From Rhodonellum psychrophilum GCM71 = DSM 17998 (GTDB lineage: Bacteria; Bacteroidota; Bacteroidia; Cytophagales; Cyclobacteriaceae), in assembly GCF_000381545.1 (NCBI RefSeq), contig NZ_KB906673.1, positions 372,001 to 436,000 on the forward strand: a DNA stretch of 64,000 nt, written 5' to 3'. Shown here piece by piece: positions 35,701 through 45,469 of the stretch. The first letter of the stretch is position 1; each line of letters opens with the position of its first letter. The position numbers and the translations under genes were made by a program. The notes beneath the pieces were generated by a model. It did not search any database. It saw nothing but the letters and a program-made list of their open reading frames with translations, and was not told the DNA's origin.

Positions 35701-36504
35701 ATGAAAAAGGCAATGTTATATTATAAAATGTACGAACACCCCTCCAGCAAGGAGTGGGTGGTATTCATACATGGAGCTGGAGGTTCCTCTTCTATCTGGT
35801 ACAAGCAGATCAGGGAGTTTCGGGAAGAGTTCAATCTGCTTTTGATTGATCTGAGGGGCCATGGAAAATCCGCAAATTCAATCAAAAACCTTTGGGATGA
35901 GGCCTATACCTTTCCTGCGGTCACGACCGATATCATTGAAGTACTGGATCATCTCAAGTTGCCTCCCGCACATATCATGGGGGTTTCTTTAGGGACGGTT
36001 TTGGCAAGGCAGCTGGCAGAGATGGAGCCTGATAGGGTGAAATCCTTGATTATGGCGGGAGCGATTACCCGGCTCAATCTTAGCTCTAGACTTTTGGTTT
36101 TTCTGGGAAATGCCTTTAAAAGCATTCTACCTTATATGTGGTTGTACAGTCTGTTTGCTTGGGTGATTCTACCTAGAAGGCACCATTCCGAGTCTAGAAA
36201 CCTCTTTATCAGGGAAGCCAAAAGACTTTGTCAGAAAGAATTTATCCGCTGGTTTAAATTGACCAAGGATATCAATCCGCTCTTGAAATATTTCAAGGAA
36301 AAGGACATGTCCATACCCACGCTATATATCATGGGGGATGAAGACCTTATGTTTTTGGAACCGGTAAAAAAAATCGTCATGGAGCATAAACTTTCCTTCT
36401 TGAAAATTGTCAAAGCCTGCGGACACGTAGTCAATGTAGAGCAACCTGAAGAGTTCAACCAATTGTCCCTTCAGTTTATCAGAGAACAAAATCAACCCCA
36501 TTAA
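35701..36504 (+). CDS. Alpha/beta hydrolase
   Basis: 267 residues, no signal peptide. The oxyanion-hole motif FIHGAGGSS (22-30) and DLRGHGKS (50-57) precede the nucleophile elbow GVSLGTV with Ser96. The acid is probably Asp in IMGDEDLM (~214-216) and the base His in CGHVVNVEQP (~240). The catalytic triad is therefore complete. The substrate is unknown. It lies 21 bases before the efflux adaptor gene and appears to lead that operon, so a linked role in detoxifying an ester-type compound is possible but not shown. Confidence 0.85.
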   Translation: MKKAMLYYKMYEHPSSKEWVVFIHGAGGSSSIWYKQIREFREEFNLLLIDLRGHGKSANSIKNLWDEAYTFPAVTTDIIEVLDHLKLPPAHIMGVSLGTVLARQLAEMEPDRVKSLIMAGAITRLNLSSRLLVFLGNAFKSILPYMWLYSLFAWVILPRRHHSESRNLFIREAKRLCQKEFIRWFKLTKDINPLLKYFKEKDMSIPTLYIMGDEDLMFLEPVKKIVMEHKLSFLKIVKACGHVVNVEQPEEFNQLSLQFIREQNQPH

Positions 36505-36525
36505 AATCTATTTTGAAGCCTTCGG

Positions 36526-37611
36526 ATGAAAAAGCAAACGAAAACCATTTTGATCATCGCCATTGTTCTAGTGGTAGCCATTATTTTTCTTTACCCCAGA
36601 CTGAGCCAATTCAAAGGTGAGAGCAATCCATCCTCCCAAACAGCTTCAAGTTCTCAAGCCAATCCACAGGAACTTCCCGTTAAGGTAGTGGAAGTGAAAA
36701 AGGAAAGGCTGGAAAACAATCTCAATATCACGGGTACGATACTTCCAAACGAATCCGTAAGCCTGCGACCAGAAATCTCAGGCTTGGTGAAGCGTGTCGC
36801 TTTTAAAGAGGGTCAATTTGTCAAAAAAGGAACGCCCCTCATTTATTTGAATGACGATGAACTTTCCGCACAATATGACCGATTGGAATTCACCAAAAAA
36901 CTTTTTGAAAGCCAAGAAAACAGGCAAAAACAATTGTTGGAAAGAGAAGCGATCAGTCAGGAAGAATATGATATCGTATTGAACCAATTCAACACCAACC
37001 TTGCAGACCTTAGACTGATCCAGGCGCAGTTAAGCAAAACTGTGATCAGAGCTCCCTTTGACGGAGTTTTGGGGCTGAGACAAATCTCTGAAGGGAGTGT
37101 CATCGGTACTTCAGATGTGATCGCGAGTATCATCAACATCGATCCCATTAAAATTGAGTTTTCCATCCCGGAGCGCTATGCCAATTCAGTGAAGTTAAAC
37201 TCCAAGATTTTCTTCTCCAATGAAGTCGGAGGAGTGGAAGTAGAGGGCGTTGTCTATGCCTTCGAGCCAAATATTGATCCCGCGACCAGAACCCTTAAGT
37301 TGCGTGCACAAAGCCCCAATAAAGAGCGAAAATTCTTGCCCGGAATGTTTGTGAGAATAAGGTTCGTTTTGGGAATAGAGGAGAATGCCTTTATGGTGCC
37401 AGCAGAAGCCATTATTCCTGAGCTAAATGGCTACAAAGTATACGTAGTTGGCCCTGAGAATAAAGTGGAATCAAGAGTGATTACCATAGGAACACGGACC
37501 GAGAGTTCGGTGCAGATTGTAGAGGGGGTACGGGAAGGTGATCTTGTCTTGACCACTGGAGTATTGCAAGTAAGAGCAGGGATGCCTGTCAATTACACTA
37601 AAATCAATTAA
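36526..37611 (+). CDS. RND efflux periplasmic adaptor (membrane fusion protein)
   Basis: 361 residues. One N-terminal membrane helix (~7-25), then a Ser/Gln-rich linker (~35-48). The paired lipoyl half-motifs (NLNITGTILPNESVSLRPEISG, then KTVIRAPFDGVLGLRQISEGS) flank a helical hairpin (~105-160), and beta-barrel and membrane-proximal domains follow. This is the standard AcrA/MexA plan. It bridges the inner-membrane pump and the outer-membrane channel, both encoded directly downstream (2-base gap to the pump gene). Confidence 0.93.
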   Translation: MKKQTKTILIIAIVLVVAIIFLYPRLSQFKGESNPSSQTASSSQANPQELPVKVVEVKKERLENNLNITGTILPNESVSLRPEISGLVKRVAFKEGQFVKKGTPLIYLNDDELSAQYDRLEFTKKLFESQENRQKQLLEREAISQEEYDIVLNQFNTNLADLRLIQAQLSKTVIRAPFDGVLGLRQISEGSVIGTSDVIASIINIDPIKIEFSIPERYANSVKLNSKIFFSNEVGGVEVEGVVYAFEPNIDPATRTLKLRAQSPNKERKFLPGMFVRIRFVLGIEENAFMVPAEAIIPELNGYKVYVVGPENKVESRVITIGTRTESSVQIVEGVREGDLVLTTGVLQVRAGMPVNYTKIN

Positions 37612-37613
37612 TC

Positions 37614-40600
37614 ATGTCAAGTTTATCAACGATAAGTATCCGAAGGCCAGTATTGGCGATTGTCATGTCGCTGACTATCTTGTTGTTTGGAATCATCGGG
37701 ATTAGCTTTCTGGGGATCAGGGAATTCCCAAGCGTAGATCCTCCGATTATCAATGTAAGGACAACTTATGTCGGTGCCAATGCCGATGTCATAGAAGCCC
37801 AGATTACGGAACCCTTAGAGGAGGCGATCAATGGAATCGCCGGGATCAAATCCCTTACCTCCACCAGTAACGACGGGACCAGTAACATTACGGTGGAATT
37901 TGATGTGGGAGCCGACCTTGAAGCAGCAGCGAATGATGTCAGGGACAAAGTTTCCGGCGCACAAAGAAATTTACCACCGGATACAGAACCTCCTGTGGTA
38001 TCCAAGGCAGATGCTGACTCTCAGCCCATTGTCTTTTTGAATGTCCAAAGCAACGAAAGAAGCCTTCTGGAGATTTCCGATATCGCCAACAATATATTCA
38101 AAGAAAGATTACAAACCATCCCGGGAGTAAGTACGGTTCAAATCTGGGGGGAAAAAAGATATGCCATCCGCTTGAGAATGGATCCCCTTCGAATGGCCTC
38201 CTATGGAATTACACCATTGGATGTACTCAACAAGGTGCAAAGTGAAAATGTTGAACTGCCCTCCGGGAGGATTGAGGGTTCCGCGATTGAACTCTCTGTG
38301 CGGACCAAAAGTAGATTGAGTACCCCACAGGAATTCAATGACCTGATCATCAAGGAAGATCAAAACAATATCGTCCGATTCCAGGATATCGGAAAGGCGG
38401 AATTGGCAGCCCTGAATGAAAGGACCGTATTGAAGCGAGACGGTGTACCCATGGTCGGTGTGGTTTTGGTTCCTCTGCCAGGATCCAATAACATCGAAAT
38501 CGTTGATGAATTTTACAAGAGATTGGAGTTGATCAAGAAGGATATACCGGCAGATGTGAAGTTGGATATCGGTTTTGATTCGACCAATTACATCAGGAGT
38601 TCCATCAGTGAGGTGCAAGAAACCATTCTTCTGGCTTTTGTCCTGGTGGTGCTGATCATATTTCTGTTTTTGAGGGATTGGAGGACTACCTTTATTCCGG
38701 TATTGACAATCCCGATTTCATTGATTGGCGTGTTTTTTATCATGTATTTGATGGATTTTTCCATCAATGTACTCACCCTTTTGGGGATCGTGCTGTCGAT
38801 TGGTTTGGTAGTGGATGATGCCATTGTGGTGTTGGAAAATATTTACACCAGAATTGAAAAAGGTGAAAACCCAGCCAGTGCAGCAGAGAAAGGATCCGAG
38901 GAAATATTCTTTGCGGTAATTGCCACAACGATCGCACTTGCGGCAGTATTTCTTCCGGTGATATTTTTAACGGGTACTACCGGAAGGCTCTTTAGGGAAT
39001 TTGGGATTGTCGTCGCAGGTTCGGTGATTATTTCCTCCTTCGTGGCTTTGACGATGACCCCTATGCTCAGCACCTTTTTATTGAAGAAAAGGGAAAAGCA
39101 CAATTGGTTTTACAACAAGACCGAGCCTGGATTTCTTTGGCTGAACGAAAAATATGAATCGGCCCTTAACAGTTTCATGAAAGTACGTTGGTCAGCATTC
39201 GTGATCATTTTGGTGATGGGTTTTGGAATCTATCAATTGGTTTCCATTATCCCAACAGAACTGGCTCCAGTGGAAGATAGAGGTGAATTCCGATTGAATC
39301 TTACAGGACCGGAAGGTGCCACTTTCGGATTTATGGACAATGTTCTGGACAACATGACCCAGGAGTTTTTGGAAATGATTCCGCCTGAAGAAAGGGAAGG
39401 GATCATCACCGTTACTTCACCAGGTTTTGGAACGGCAAGTACCAATTCCGGATTCTTGAGGGTAATTCTGAAAGATGCGCAACAAAGGGAAAGAAGCCAA
39501 CAGGAAATATTTGATCAAGTATCTGTAAAAATCAAGGATTTCACAGCTGTAAGGGCATTTGCTACCCAACCCCAATCCATTGGGGATCGTAGGGGAGGAC
39601 TGCCGGTTCAATATGTACTGCAGGCACCCACCTTGGATAAATTGAAAGAGGTTATCCCTACTTTCATGGAGAAAGTGGGAGAAAACCCTGTTTTTAGTTT
39701 TTCAGATATCAACCTGAAATTCACAAAGCCTGAAATTGAGATTGAAATTGATCGGGAGAAGGCAAGAAACATCGGGATCTCTGTTCAGGAAATTGCGAGA
39801 ACATTGCAATTGTCTTACTCGGGACAACGTTTTGCTTATTTCATCATGAATGGCAAACAGTATCAGGTCGTCGGGGAGATGAATCTTCAGGACAGGAATG
39901 AACCGATCAATTTGAGAATGCTCTATGTAAGGGCTGAAAATGGAGAATTGGTTCAATTGGACAATCTTGTCACCATCCGGGAAAACAGCACGCCGCCGCA
40001 ATTGTATCGGTACAACCGTTTCGTAAGTGCAACGGTATCAGCAGGTCTTGCGCCAGGCTATACCATCGGTGCCGGTTTGGATGAAATGGATAAAATCGCC
40101 GCGGAGGTACTGGATGAATCTTTCTCGACTGAGTTGGCGGGACTTTCCAAAGAGTACCGGGAAAGTTCAAACAGTTTGGTTTTCGCGTTTCTATTTGCTT
40201 TGATCTTGATTTATTTGGTCCTTTCAGCACAGTTTGAGAGTTTCTTGGATCCATTGACCATTATGTTCACGGTACCCTTGGCTTTGTTCGGGGCCTTGTT
40301 TTCTTTGTGGATATTTGATTTTACCCTGAATATTTTCAGTCAGATTGGAATTATCATGCTGATCGGTCTGGTGACCAAAAACGGAATCCTGATCGTCGAA
40401 TTTGCCAACCAAAGAAAAGCACAGGGAATGTCTGTGGAAGAAGCGATTGTAGGTGCGGCAGGGGCGAGGTTCAGACCAATATTAATGACCAGTTTATCCA
40501 CCATTTTGGGGATTCTCCCCATCGCGCTCGCATTGGGCGCAGGAGCGGAAAGCAGGGTGCCCATGGGAGTCGCAGTAATCGGTGGATTGGCATTTTCAAC

Positions 40601-40676
40601 CGTTTTGACCCTATTTGTCATCCCTGCCATTTATACTTATTTAACCTCCAAAAAGGGAAGATTAGCCAGAGTCTAA
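37614..40676 (+). CDS. RND family efflux permease (AcrB/HAE1-like)
   Basis: 1020 residues, two repeats of six helices plus large periplasmic loops. Proton-relay residues are kept: Asp401-Asp402 in GLVVDDAIVVLENI (TM4) and Lys922 in LVTKNGILIVEFAN (TM10). The N-terminal IRRPVLAIVMSL is typical. Two Asp in TM4 indicate a hydrophobe/amphiphile (drug, bile salt or dye) exporter rather than a heavy-metal CusA type. It is the pump of the hydrolase-adaptor-pump-channel operon, and its stop overlaps the next ATG by one base (TAATG). Confidence 0.96.
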   Translation: MSSLSTISIRRPVLAIVMSLTILLFGIIGISFLGIREFPSVDPPIINVRTTYVGANADVIEAQITEPLEEAINGIAGIKSLTSTSNDGTSNITVEFDVGADLEAAANDVRDKVSGAQRNLPPDTEPPVVSKADADSQPIVFLNVQSNERSLLEISDIANNIFKERLQTIPGVSTVQIWGEKRYAIRLRMDPLRMASYGITPLDVLNKVQSENVELPSGRIEGSAIELSVRTKSRLSTPQEFNDLIIKEDQNNIVRFQDIGKAELAALNERTVLKRDGVPMVGVVLVPLPGSNNIEIVDEFYKRLELIKKDIPADVKLDIGFDSTNYIRSSISEVQETILLAFVLVVLIIFLFLRDWRTTFIPVLTIPISLIGVFFIMYLMDFSINVLTLLGIVLSIGLVVDDAIVVLENIYTRIEKGENPASAAEKGSEEIFFAVIATTIALAAVFLPVIFLTGTTGRLFREFGIVVAGSVIISSFVALTMTPMLSTFLLKKREKHNWFYNKTEPGFLWLNEKYESALNSFMKVRWSAFVIILVMGFGIYQLVSIIPTELAPVEDRGEFRLNLTGPEGATFGFMDNVLDNMTQEFLEMIPPEEREGIITVTSPGFGTASTNSGFLRVILKDAQQRERSQQEIFDQVSVKIKDFTAVRAFATQPQSIGDRRGGLPVQYVLQAPTLDKLKEVIPTFMEKVGENPVFSFSDINLKFTKPEIEIEIDREKARNIGISVQEIARTLQLSYSGQRFAYFIMNGKQYQVVGEMNLQDRNEPINLRMLYVRAENGELVQLDNLVTIRENSTPPQLYRYNRFVSATVSAGLAPGYTIGAGLDEMDKIAAEVLDESFSTELAGLSKEYRESSNSLVFAFLFALILIYLVLSAQFESFLDPLTIMFTVPLALFGALFSLWIFDFTLNIFSQIGIIMLIGLVTKNGILIVEFANQRKAQGMSVEEAIVGAAGARFRPILMTSLSTILGILPIALALGAGAESRVPMGVAVIGGLAFSTVLTLFVIPAIYTYLTSKKGRLARV

Positions 40677-42019
40677 TGAAAAAAACGATATTATTCCTTG
40701 CCCTTTTGATTCAAGGGGGACAAATGCTGATGGCCCAAGAGACTGAAGTCTTGGACTTGGAAAAAGCCGTTCAGATCGGTTTGGAAAAGAATTATGATGT
40801 GAAAATCGCCATCAACAATGCTGCCTTGGCTGAAATTGAAAAGAAAATTGGTTTCGGCACATTCTTCTTGCCCGTGGTCAATGCACTTTATACCCATAAC
40901 TATAGCAAGGAAGATGTGGAACAGCAGTTTGCCACCAATCCAGAACCCAATCAGATTCTGGGAGCAAAATCTGATACTGAAAATTTCACCATTGCAGGGA
41001 TCTACGGATTTAACCCGGAATCGATCGTCTCCATCAGAAGGTTGGGGAAATTGGCAGAGATCAGTGAATTGGACGCCAAAATTGCAATAGAAAACACCGT
41101 TGCTGGAATTTCCTCCGCCTACTATCGCTTGGTCTTGGAATTGCAGCGAAATGATGTTCTTCAAAAGACCTTGGAGCTTTCCAAGTCGCGCTTGGATATC
41201 GCGCAAGCGCGATATGAATTGGGAGGGGCAGGAAAAAGGGATTTCCTTACCGCACAGGTGGATTATAATACTGACCTTTCGCTTACCGTGAGTCAGGAGC
41301 AAATCATCCAAAATGCACGCATCAACCTAAATGAATTGCTGGCCATCACACCAGACAGGGAATTTATGGTCAAGGATACCATTCTCATTCAAGAACACCT
41401 ATTGTTGGAGGATTTGCTTGAAAATGCCTATACCAACAACAAATTGTTTCTGGTGACCCAAAGATTGGAAAATGTGGCCTTCCTTCAGTTGAAGGAATTT
41501 CAGGCCCAACGCTTGCCATCTATTAATCTTACGGGTAACTACATCAACAACACCTTCAATTCTGAGGCGGGTTTCTTGTTGCAAAACCAGCGACAAGGAT
41601 ACAATTATGGTGTGAATGTCAATCTGAATCTCTTCAGTGGATTTACGCTCAATAGAAGGATTCAGGGGGCCAAGGTTCAAAAACAAAATGCGGAACATGC
41701 GCTTCAGCAATACGAAATCCAATTGAATTCGGATATCTATAGAGCCTACAACACCTATATCAACAACAAAAACCTTTTGGAGATTGAGCGCAAAAACTAT
41801 CAAGTGGCCTTGGAGAGTGCTGACATTGCACTGGAAAGGTTCAGGCTGGGGATTGCCAATTACCTTGAATTCAGGGATGCACAGGTCAACCTTCTTACCG
41901 CTGAAAACAGATTGATCACCTCCATTTTCAATATCAAGGAACAGGAAATCGAACTCATGCGCCTTTCTGGAAAAATTTATTTTCAGGACAGTTATGAGGA
42001 ATACAATCCTTCCAATTAA
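40676..42019 (+). CDS. TolC-family outer-membrane efflux channel
   Basis: 447 residues with a signal peptide (MKKTILFLALLIQGGQMLMA). Two internally similar halves each have long alpha-helical coiled segments and short beta-hairpins: LDLEKAVQIGLEKNYDVKIA starts the first, and the YEIQLNSDIYRAYNTYINNK helix lies in the second. It forms the trimeric tunnel for the RND pump. It is the last gene of the operon, followed by a strong terminator. Confidence 0.93.
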   Translation: MKKTILFLALLIQGGQMLMAQETEVLDLEKAVQIGLEKNYDVKIAINNAALAEIEKKIGFGTFFLPVVNALYTHNYSKEDVEQQFATNPEPNQILGAKSDTENFTIAGIYGFNPESIVSIRRLGKLAEISELDAKIAIENTVAGISSAYYRLVLELQRNDVLQKTLELSKSRLDIAQARYELGGAGKRDFLTAQVDYNTDLSLTVSQEQIIQNARINLNELLAITPDREFMVKDTILIQEHLLLEDLLENAYTNNKLFLVTQRLENVAFLQLKEFQAQRLPSINLTGNYINNTFNSEAGFLLQNQRQGYNYGVNVNLNLFSGFTLNRRIQGAKVQKQNAEHALQQYEIQLNSDIYRAYNTYINNKNLLEIERKNYQVALESADIALERFRLGIANYLEFRDAQVNLLTAENRLITSIFNIKEQEIELMRLSGKIYFQDSYEEYNPSN

Positions 42020-42046
42020 ACAGCTGTAAAAGAATTAAATTTGGTG

Positions 42047-42100
42047 AAATCCAAGGAAAGAGATTCGTTTTGAATTTTTTTCCTTGGATTTTATTTTTTT
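42047..42100 (+). terminator. Intrinsic terminator of the RND operon
   Basis: AAATCCAAGGAAA (42047-42059) pairs perfectly with TTTCCTTGGATTT (42079-42091), followed by ATTTTTTT. Confidence 0.92.
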
Positions 42101-42115
42101 ACAAATTTAATTTTG
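42083..42115 (+). promoter_or_regulatory. Promoter of the MltF-like gene
   Basis: CTTG (42083-42086), 21 bases, then TAATTTTG (42108-42115). The same sequence and spacing precede hemH. Its -33 element lies inside the right arm of the RND terminator, so the two signals overlap. Confidence 0.6.
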
Positions 42116-42178
42116 GTATATTTTTTGCTAAAATGCGTTTTTATGTCCACCATGCCTGTCAAATAAGGCTTTTATCGA

Positions 42179-43576
42179 ATGAAAAAACCAGTAACAGTCA
42201 TAACAATTTTTTTGATTTTCGCCATTTTTGGGGTTCAATGTACTTTTTTTGAAAGGGAAGCGAAAAAGGATCCCGTTGAAAATTCGGTTCTCTTGGATTT
42301 GGATGCCATCAAAAAGAGAGGGTTTATTCGGGCGATTGTGGACAATTCATCCACGAGTTATTATATCTACAGGGGCAGAAGAATGGGCTATGAGTTTGAG
42401 ATGCTTCGGAATCTGGCCAAGGAATTGGGCGTTCGCCTGCACCTCATTGTCAAATCGGATATCGAAGAGGCTTTCATTTCTCTCAATGAAGGGAAAGCGG
42501 ACATCATTGCCATGAACCTTGAAAAAACGGAGGAGAGACTCAAACTTATGAAATTCACCAAGGGACTTGGTGAGATGAGTACGGTTTTGGTACAAAATAG
42601 ACGTAAAAATAAAATCGATAGGATTGAGGATTTGGCTGAGAGGGTCATTCATGTTCAGAAAGGATCGGTTTATAAATCTCAACTTTGTGCGCTGGAAAAT
42701 CCAAATGCACTTTCATTCTCGATCATTGAGGCTTCGGAAGACAAGGAGTCATTGATTGATAAGGTTCTCCAAAATGAAATTGATTTTACCGTTGTGGACA
42801 AAAATGTGGCACTCGTCAATGCAACCTACCATGATGAACTGGATGTAAGCCTCGAAATCAGTGAAGCTTCGGAAGTGGCCTGGGCCATTAGGAAAAATTC
42901 GCCTGAGCTGGAAAGGGCAATAAATGAATGGATCGATCAAAACAACAAGTCTTCCAACTTTGATATCCTGTACCAGAAATATTTTCTGAATTCAAAAAAC
43001 AGTTATTTCCGAAACAACAGTCCCTTCTCTTCCTTGGCAGGAAACAAGATCTCCGAATACGATGATCTGATCAAAAAAGGGGCCGAAACATTGGGCTGGG
43101 ATTGGAGATTGCTGGCCTCATTGGTGTACAAGGAATCCAGGTTTGACACCACGGCGACCTCCTATGCCGGAGCTGTTGGATTGCTCCAATTGATGCCAGT
43201 TACCTTGGAGCGCTTCGGCGTGGAAAATCCGAATGATCCGATGGAAAGTCTGATGGGTGGTGTCAACTTTTTGAGATATCTGGATAAATTCTGGAGAGAA
43301 CGGGTCCCGGAAACAAATGAGCGGATCAAATTTATACTTGCCTCTTACAATATAGGGCATGGCCATGTGGAAGATGCGTGGAAATTGACCCGGAAATATG
43401 GGAAAAACACACAGACGTGGAACAACGTAGCCCATTACCTCAGCCTGAAATCCGACCCGAAGTTCTACAGGGACCCGATTGTCCGAAGTGGATTTGCCAA
43501 AGGGCATATTGCCGTTTCTTATGTCACGGACGTCATGATCACCTATGATTCTTATCGGGTTTTGGTCAACCCCTAA
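42179..43576 (+). CDS. MltF-like membrane-bound lytic transglycosylase
   Basis: 465 residues. A lipoprotein-like N-terminus (FLIFAIFGVQC, Cys21) is followed by a solute-binding-protein-like domain of the SBP_bac_3 type (~35-265; GFIRAIVDNSSTSYYIYRGRRMG) and a C-terminal SLT goose-lysozyme-like domain (~290-430) with catalytic Glu319 in VYKESRFD and AGAVGLLQLMP. MltF enzymes cleave peptidoglycan glycan strands to 1,6-anhydro products; the SBP-like domain may sense muropeptides. It is probably held on the outer membrane facing the periplasm. It is convergent with the methyltransferase at 43656. Confidence 0.9.
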   Translation: MKKPVTVITIFLIFAIFGVQCTFFEREAKKDPVENSVLLDLDAIKKRGFIRAIVDNSSTSYYIYRGRRMGYEFEMLRNLAKELGVRLHLIVKSDIEEAFISLNEGKADIIAMNLEKTEERLKLMKFTKGLGEMSTVLVQNRRKNKIDRIEDLAERVIHVQKGSVYKSQLCALENPNALSFSIIEASEDKESLIDKVLQNEIDFTVVDKNVALVNATYHDELDVSLEISEASEVAWAIRKNSPELERAINEWIDQNNKSSNFDILYQKYFLNSKNSYFRNNSPFSSLAGNKISEYDDLIKKGAETLGWDWRLLASLVYKESRFDTTATSYAGAVGLLQLMPVTLERFGVENPNDPMESLMGGVNFLRYLDKFWRERVPETNERIKFILASYNIGHGHVEDAWKLTRKYGKNTQTWNNVAHYLSLKSDPKFYRDPIVRSGFAKGHIAVSYVTDVMITYDSYRVLVNP

Positions 43577-43655
43577 GTTTGTTTTTTTTCGAAAGACAAC
43601 ACCCACTTTGCCTTTTGAACTTTATCTGTTTGAATGGTGATTCTTCCGGATAGAT

Positions 43656-44381
43656 CTAATTCCCCGAATAGATCACAAATACAGTAGGAATCTTGTGGAG
43701 GTCCAAATTGGTTTTCTTCCACTCGGATATTTTTTTGGTTTGGATCAGTTCGTCGCTTCCGGTAAGGTTTTTGGCAATGCAGAGTTTTGTTTCCGGATGA
43801 AGGGTGTTTTTGAGATCCTCCAAAAGTGGATTGTTTCGGAATGGAGTTTCCATGAAAATCTGGGTCCGATTATGCTGGCTGGATTCTGCCTCCAGTCTTT
43901 TGATTGCGGCTACTTTGTCTTTTTTATCGATCGGCAAATAACCATGAAAGGAAAAAGACTGTCCGTTGAATCCTGAGCCCATCAAAGCCAAAAACATCGA
44001 GCTTGGTCCTGAAAGCGGCACCACCTGAATTCCCTTTTCATGTGCATAGGCCACGGCTATGGATCCAGGATCCGCGATTCCCGGGCAACCTGCCTCCGAA
44101 ATGATCCCCATGTCCATCCCTTCAAAGAGTGGTTTCATCAACAAAGGCAATTCACCAGGTCTTGTTTTTTTGTTCAGGATTTCCATCTGAAGATTTTCGA
44201 TCGTCAAACCCATTTTCAGGCTGCTGATATAGCGGCGGGCCGTGCGGAGATCTTCCACCAGATAGGAATGGGTGTTTTTGACAATTTCCTTGATTTGTGG
44301 ACTGATCACTTTGTCGGATGTATTTTCCGCAAGGATACTTGGGATGAGATACAATTTTCCTTTATTCTCCATTCGGTACAT
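43656..44381 (-). CDS. RsmI-like tetrapyrrole-fold SAM methyltransferase
   Basis: 241 residues. The fold's key blocks are MGIISEAGCPGIADPGS (SAM loop) and VVPLSGPSSMFLALMGSGF, then FHGYLP. These match the 16S rRNA 2'-O-ribose C1402 methyltransferase family. The N-terminus (KLYLIPSILAEN) differs from the usual GTLYVVATPIGN, so this may be the divergent Bacteroidota paralogue, not RsmI itself; no gene symbol is given. A second start (Met4, 44372) is equally possible. Confidence 0.75.
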   Translation of the reverse strand: MYRMENKGKLYLIPSILAENTSDKVISPQIKEIVKNTHSYLVEDLRTARRYISSLKMGLTIENLQMEILNKKTRPGELPLLMKPLFEGMDMGIISEAGCPGIADPGSIAVAYAHEKGIQVVPLSGPSSMFLALMGSGFNGQSFSFHGYLPIDKKDKVAAIKRLEAESSQHNRTQIFMETPFRNNPLLEDLKNTLHPETKLCIAKNLTGSDELIQTKKISEWKKTNLDLHKIPTVFVIYSGN

Positions 44382-44539
44382 CTATTTTGAGCGCCATAAG
44401 CGATTTGAGTTTTCCTGAAAGCCAAAAAGATTATGGCCATTGGTTGTCAGGTGCAAAATTAGCCGATTAATCAGAATAATAGCCAAGGCCATGCGTCTAA
44501 AACCAGTGGGATTGCCTGTGCAGTGGAGCAAATCTCCCA

Positions 44540-45301
44540 TCAACCCAGAAATGCCTTTACGGTTTGTATTACGGCTTCCGGCTGTTCGGCATGAAGCCAA
44601 TGCCCCGCATTTTTCAGGTGGATGATTTTATGATCCGGGAAAAAGCGGTCGATGTCTGCTTTATCCCCCTCGTTGATATAATTCGAGTTGGCTCCCCCCA
44701 TAAATAGGGTTGGATTATCAAAGGTGCCATCAAGGTCAAGGGCTTCTCCGACATTTTCGATTTTAGCCGTGATCACGGGTAGATTGATTTTCCAGATGAA
44801 ATTCCCGTCCTGATCGCGACCCAAACTCTTCAGGAGAAATTGTCGGATACCTGAGTCGGAAATGTATTTGGACAATAGGTCGTCTGCTTCTTTCCTCGAT
44901 TTTAGGTCTTCCAATTTGATGGCGTTCAAGCCTTCCAAAATGGTTTGGTGATGAACAGGGTATTGGCGTGGGGCAATATCGGCAACGATCAATTTCCTGA
45001 CTTTTTCCGGATATTTCAATGCAAAGAACATGGCTGTTTTTCCTCCCATGGAATGGCCCATCAAGTAGGCGGATGCCAATCCCTCATCTTTCATCAACTC
45101 CGCAATGTCTTCTGCCATCACCTCATAATCCCAATCCTCACTTTGCGGGGAATCTCCATGGTTCCTTTGATCCACCAAGTATAGGGTGTAGCTTTTTCCC
45201 AAGTCGCGGGCAATGCTGAACCAATTGTCTGCCGATCCAAAAAGTCCGTGTAAAATGATCAAGGGTTCTCCCTCTCCGGTTTTCTTAAAATTAAGTTTCA
45301 T
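44540..45301 (-). CDS. Alpha/beta fold esterase (YbfF-like)
   Basis: 253 residues, cytoplasmic. LHGLFGSADNW (18-27) forms the oxyanion loop, DQRNHGDSP (44-52) is typical of YbfF esterases, the nucleophile is Ser84 in GHSMGGKTA, and the base is His in NAGHWLHAEQP near the C-terminus. It hydrolyses small acyl esters or thioesters in characterised relatives; the natural substrate is open. It lies between an RsmI-like gene and pdxJ on the same strand, with gaps near 160 bases on both sides. Confidence 0.85.
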   Translation of the reverse strand: MKLNFKKTGEGEPLIILHGLFGSADNWFSIARDLGKSYTLYLVDQRNHGDSPQSEDWDYEVMAEDIAELMKDEGLASAYLMGHSMGGKTAMFFALKYPEKVRKLIVADIAPRQYPVHHQTILEGLNAIKLEDLKSRKEADDLLSKYISDSGIRQFLLKSLGRDQDGNFIWKINLPVITAKIENVGEALDLDGTFDNPTLFMGGANSNYINEGDKADIDRFFPDHKIIHLKNAGHWLHAEQPEAVIQTVKAFLG

Positions 45302-45469
45302 GTTTTATGTCTGTTTTGGGATTCCCGATCTTCAAGATGTCGATCATTGTGTGCCCGGCATTATTTTTCAAGTTTTTGAAATTTCTGATGCTGTTGTAAT
45401 GGATTGGATTTTCTCAAAGAAGAGAACGCTTAAAATTGGATTCTTCCACAGCTTCCATCCGTCAAACAC

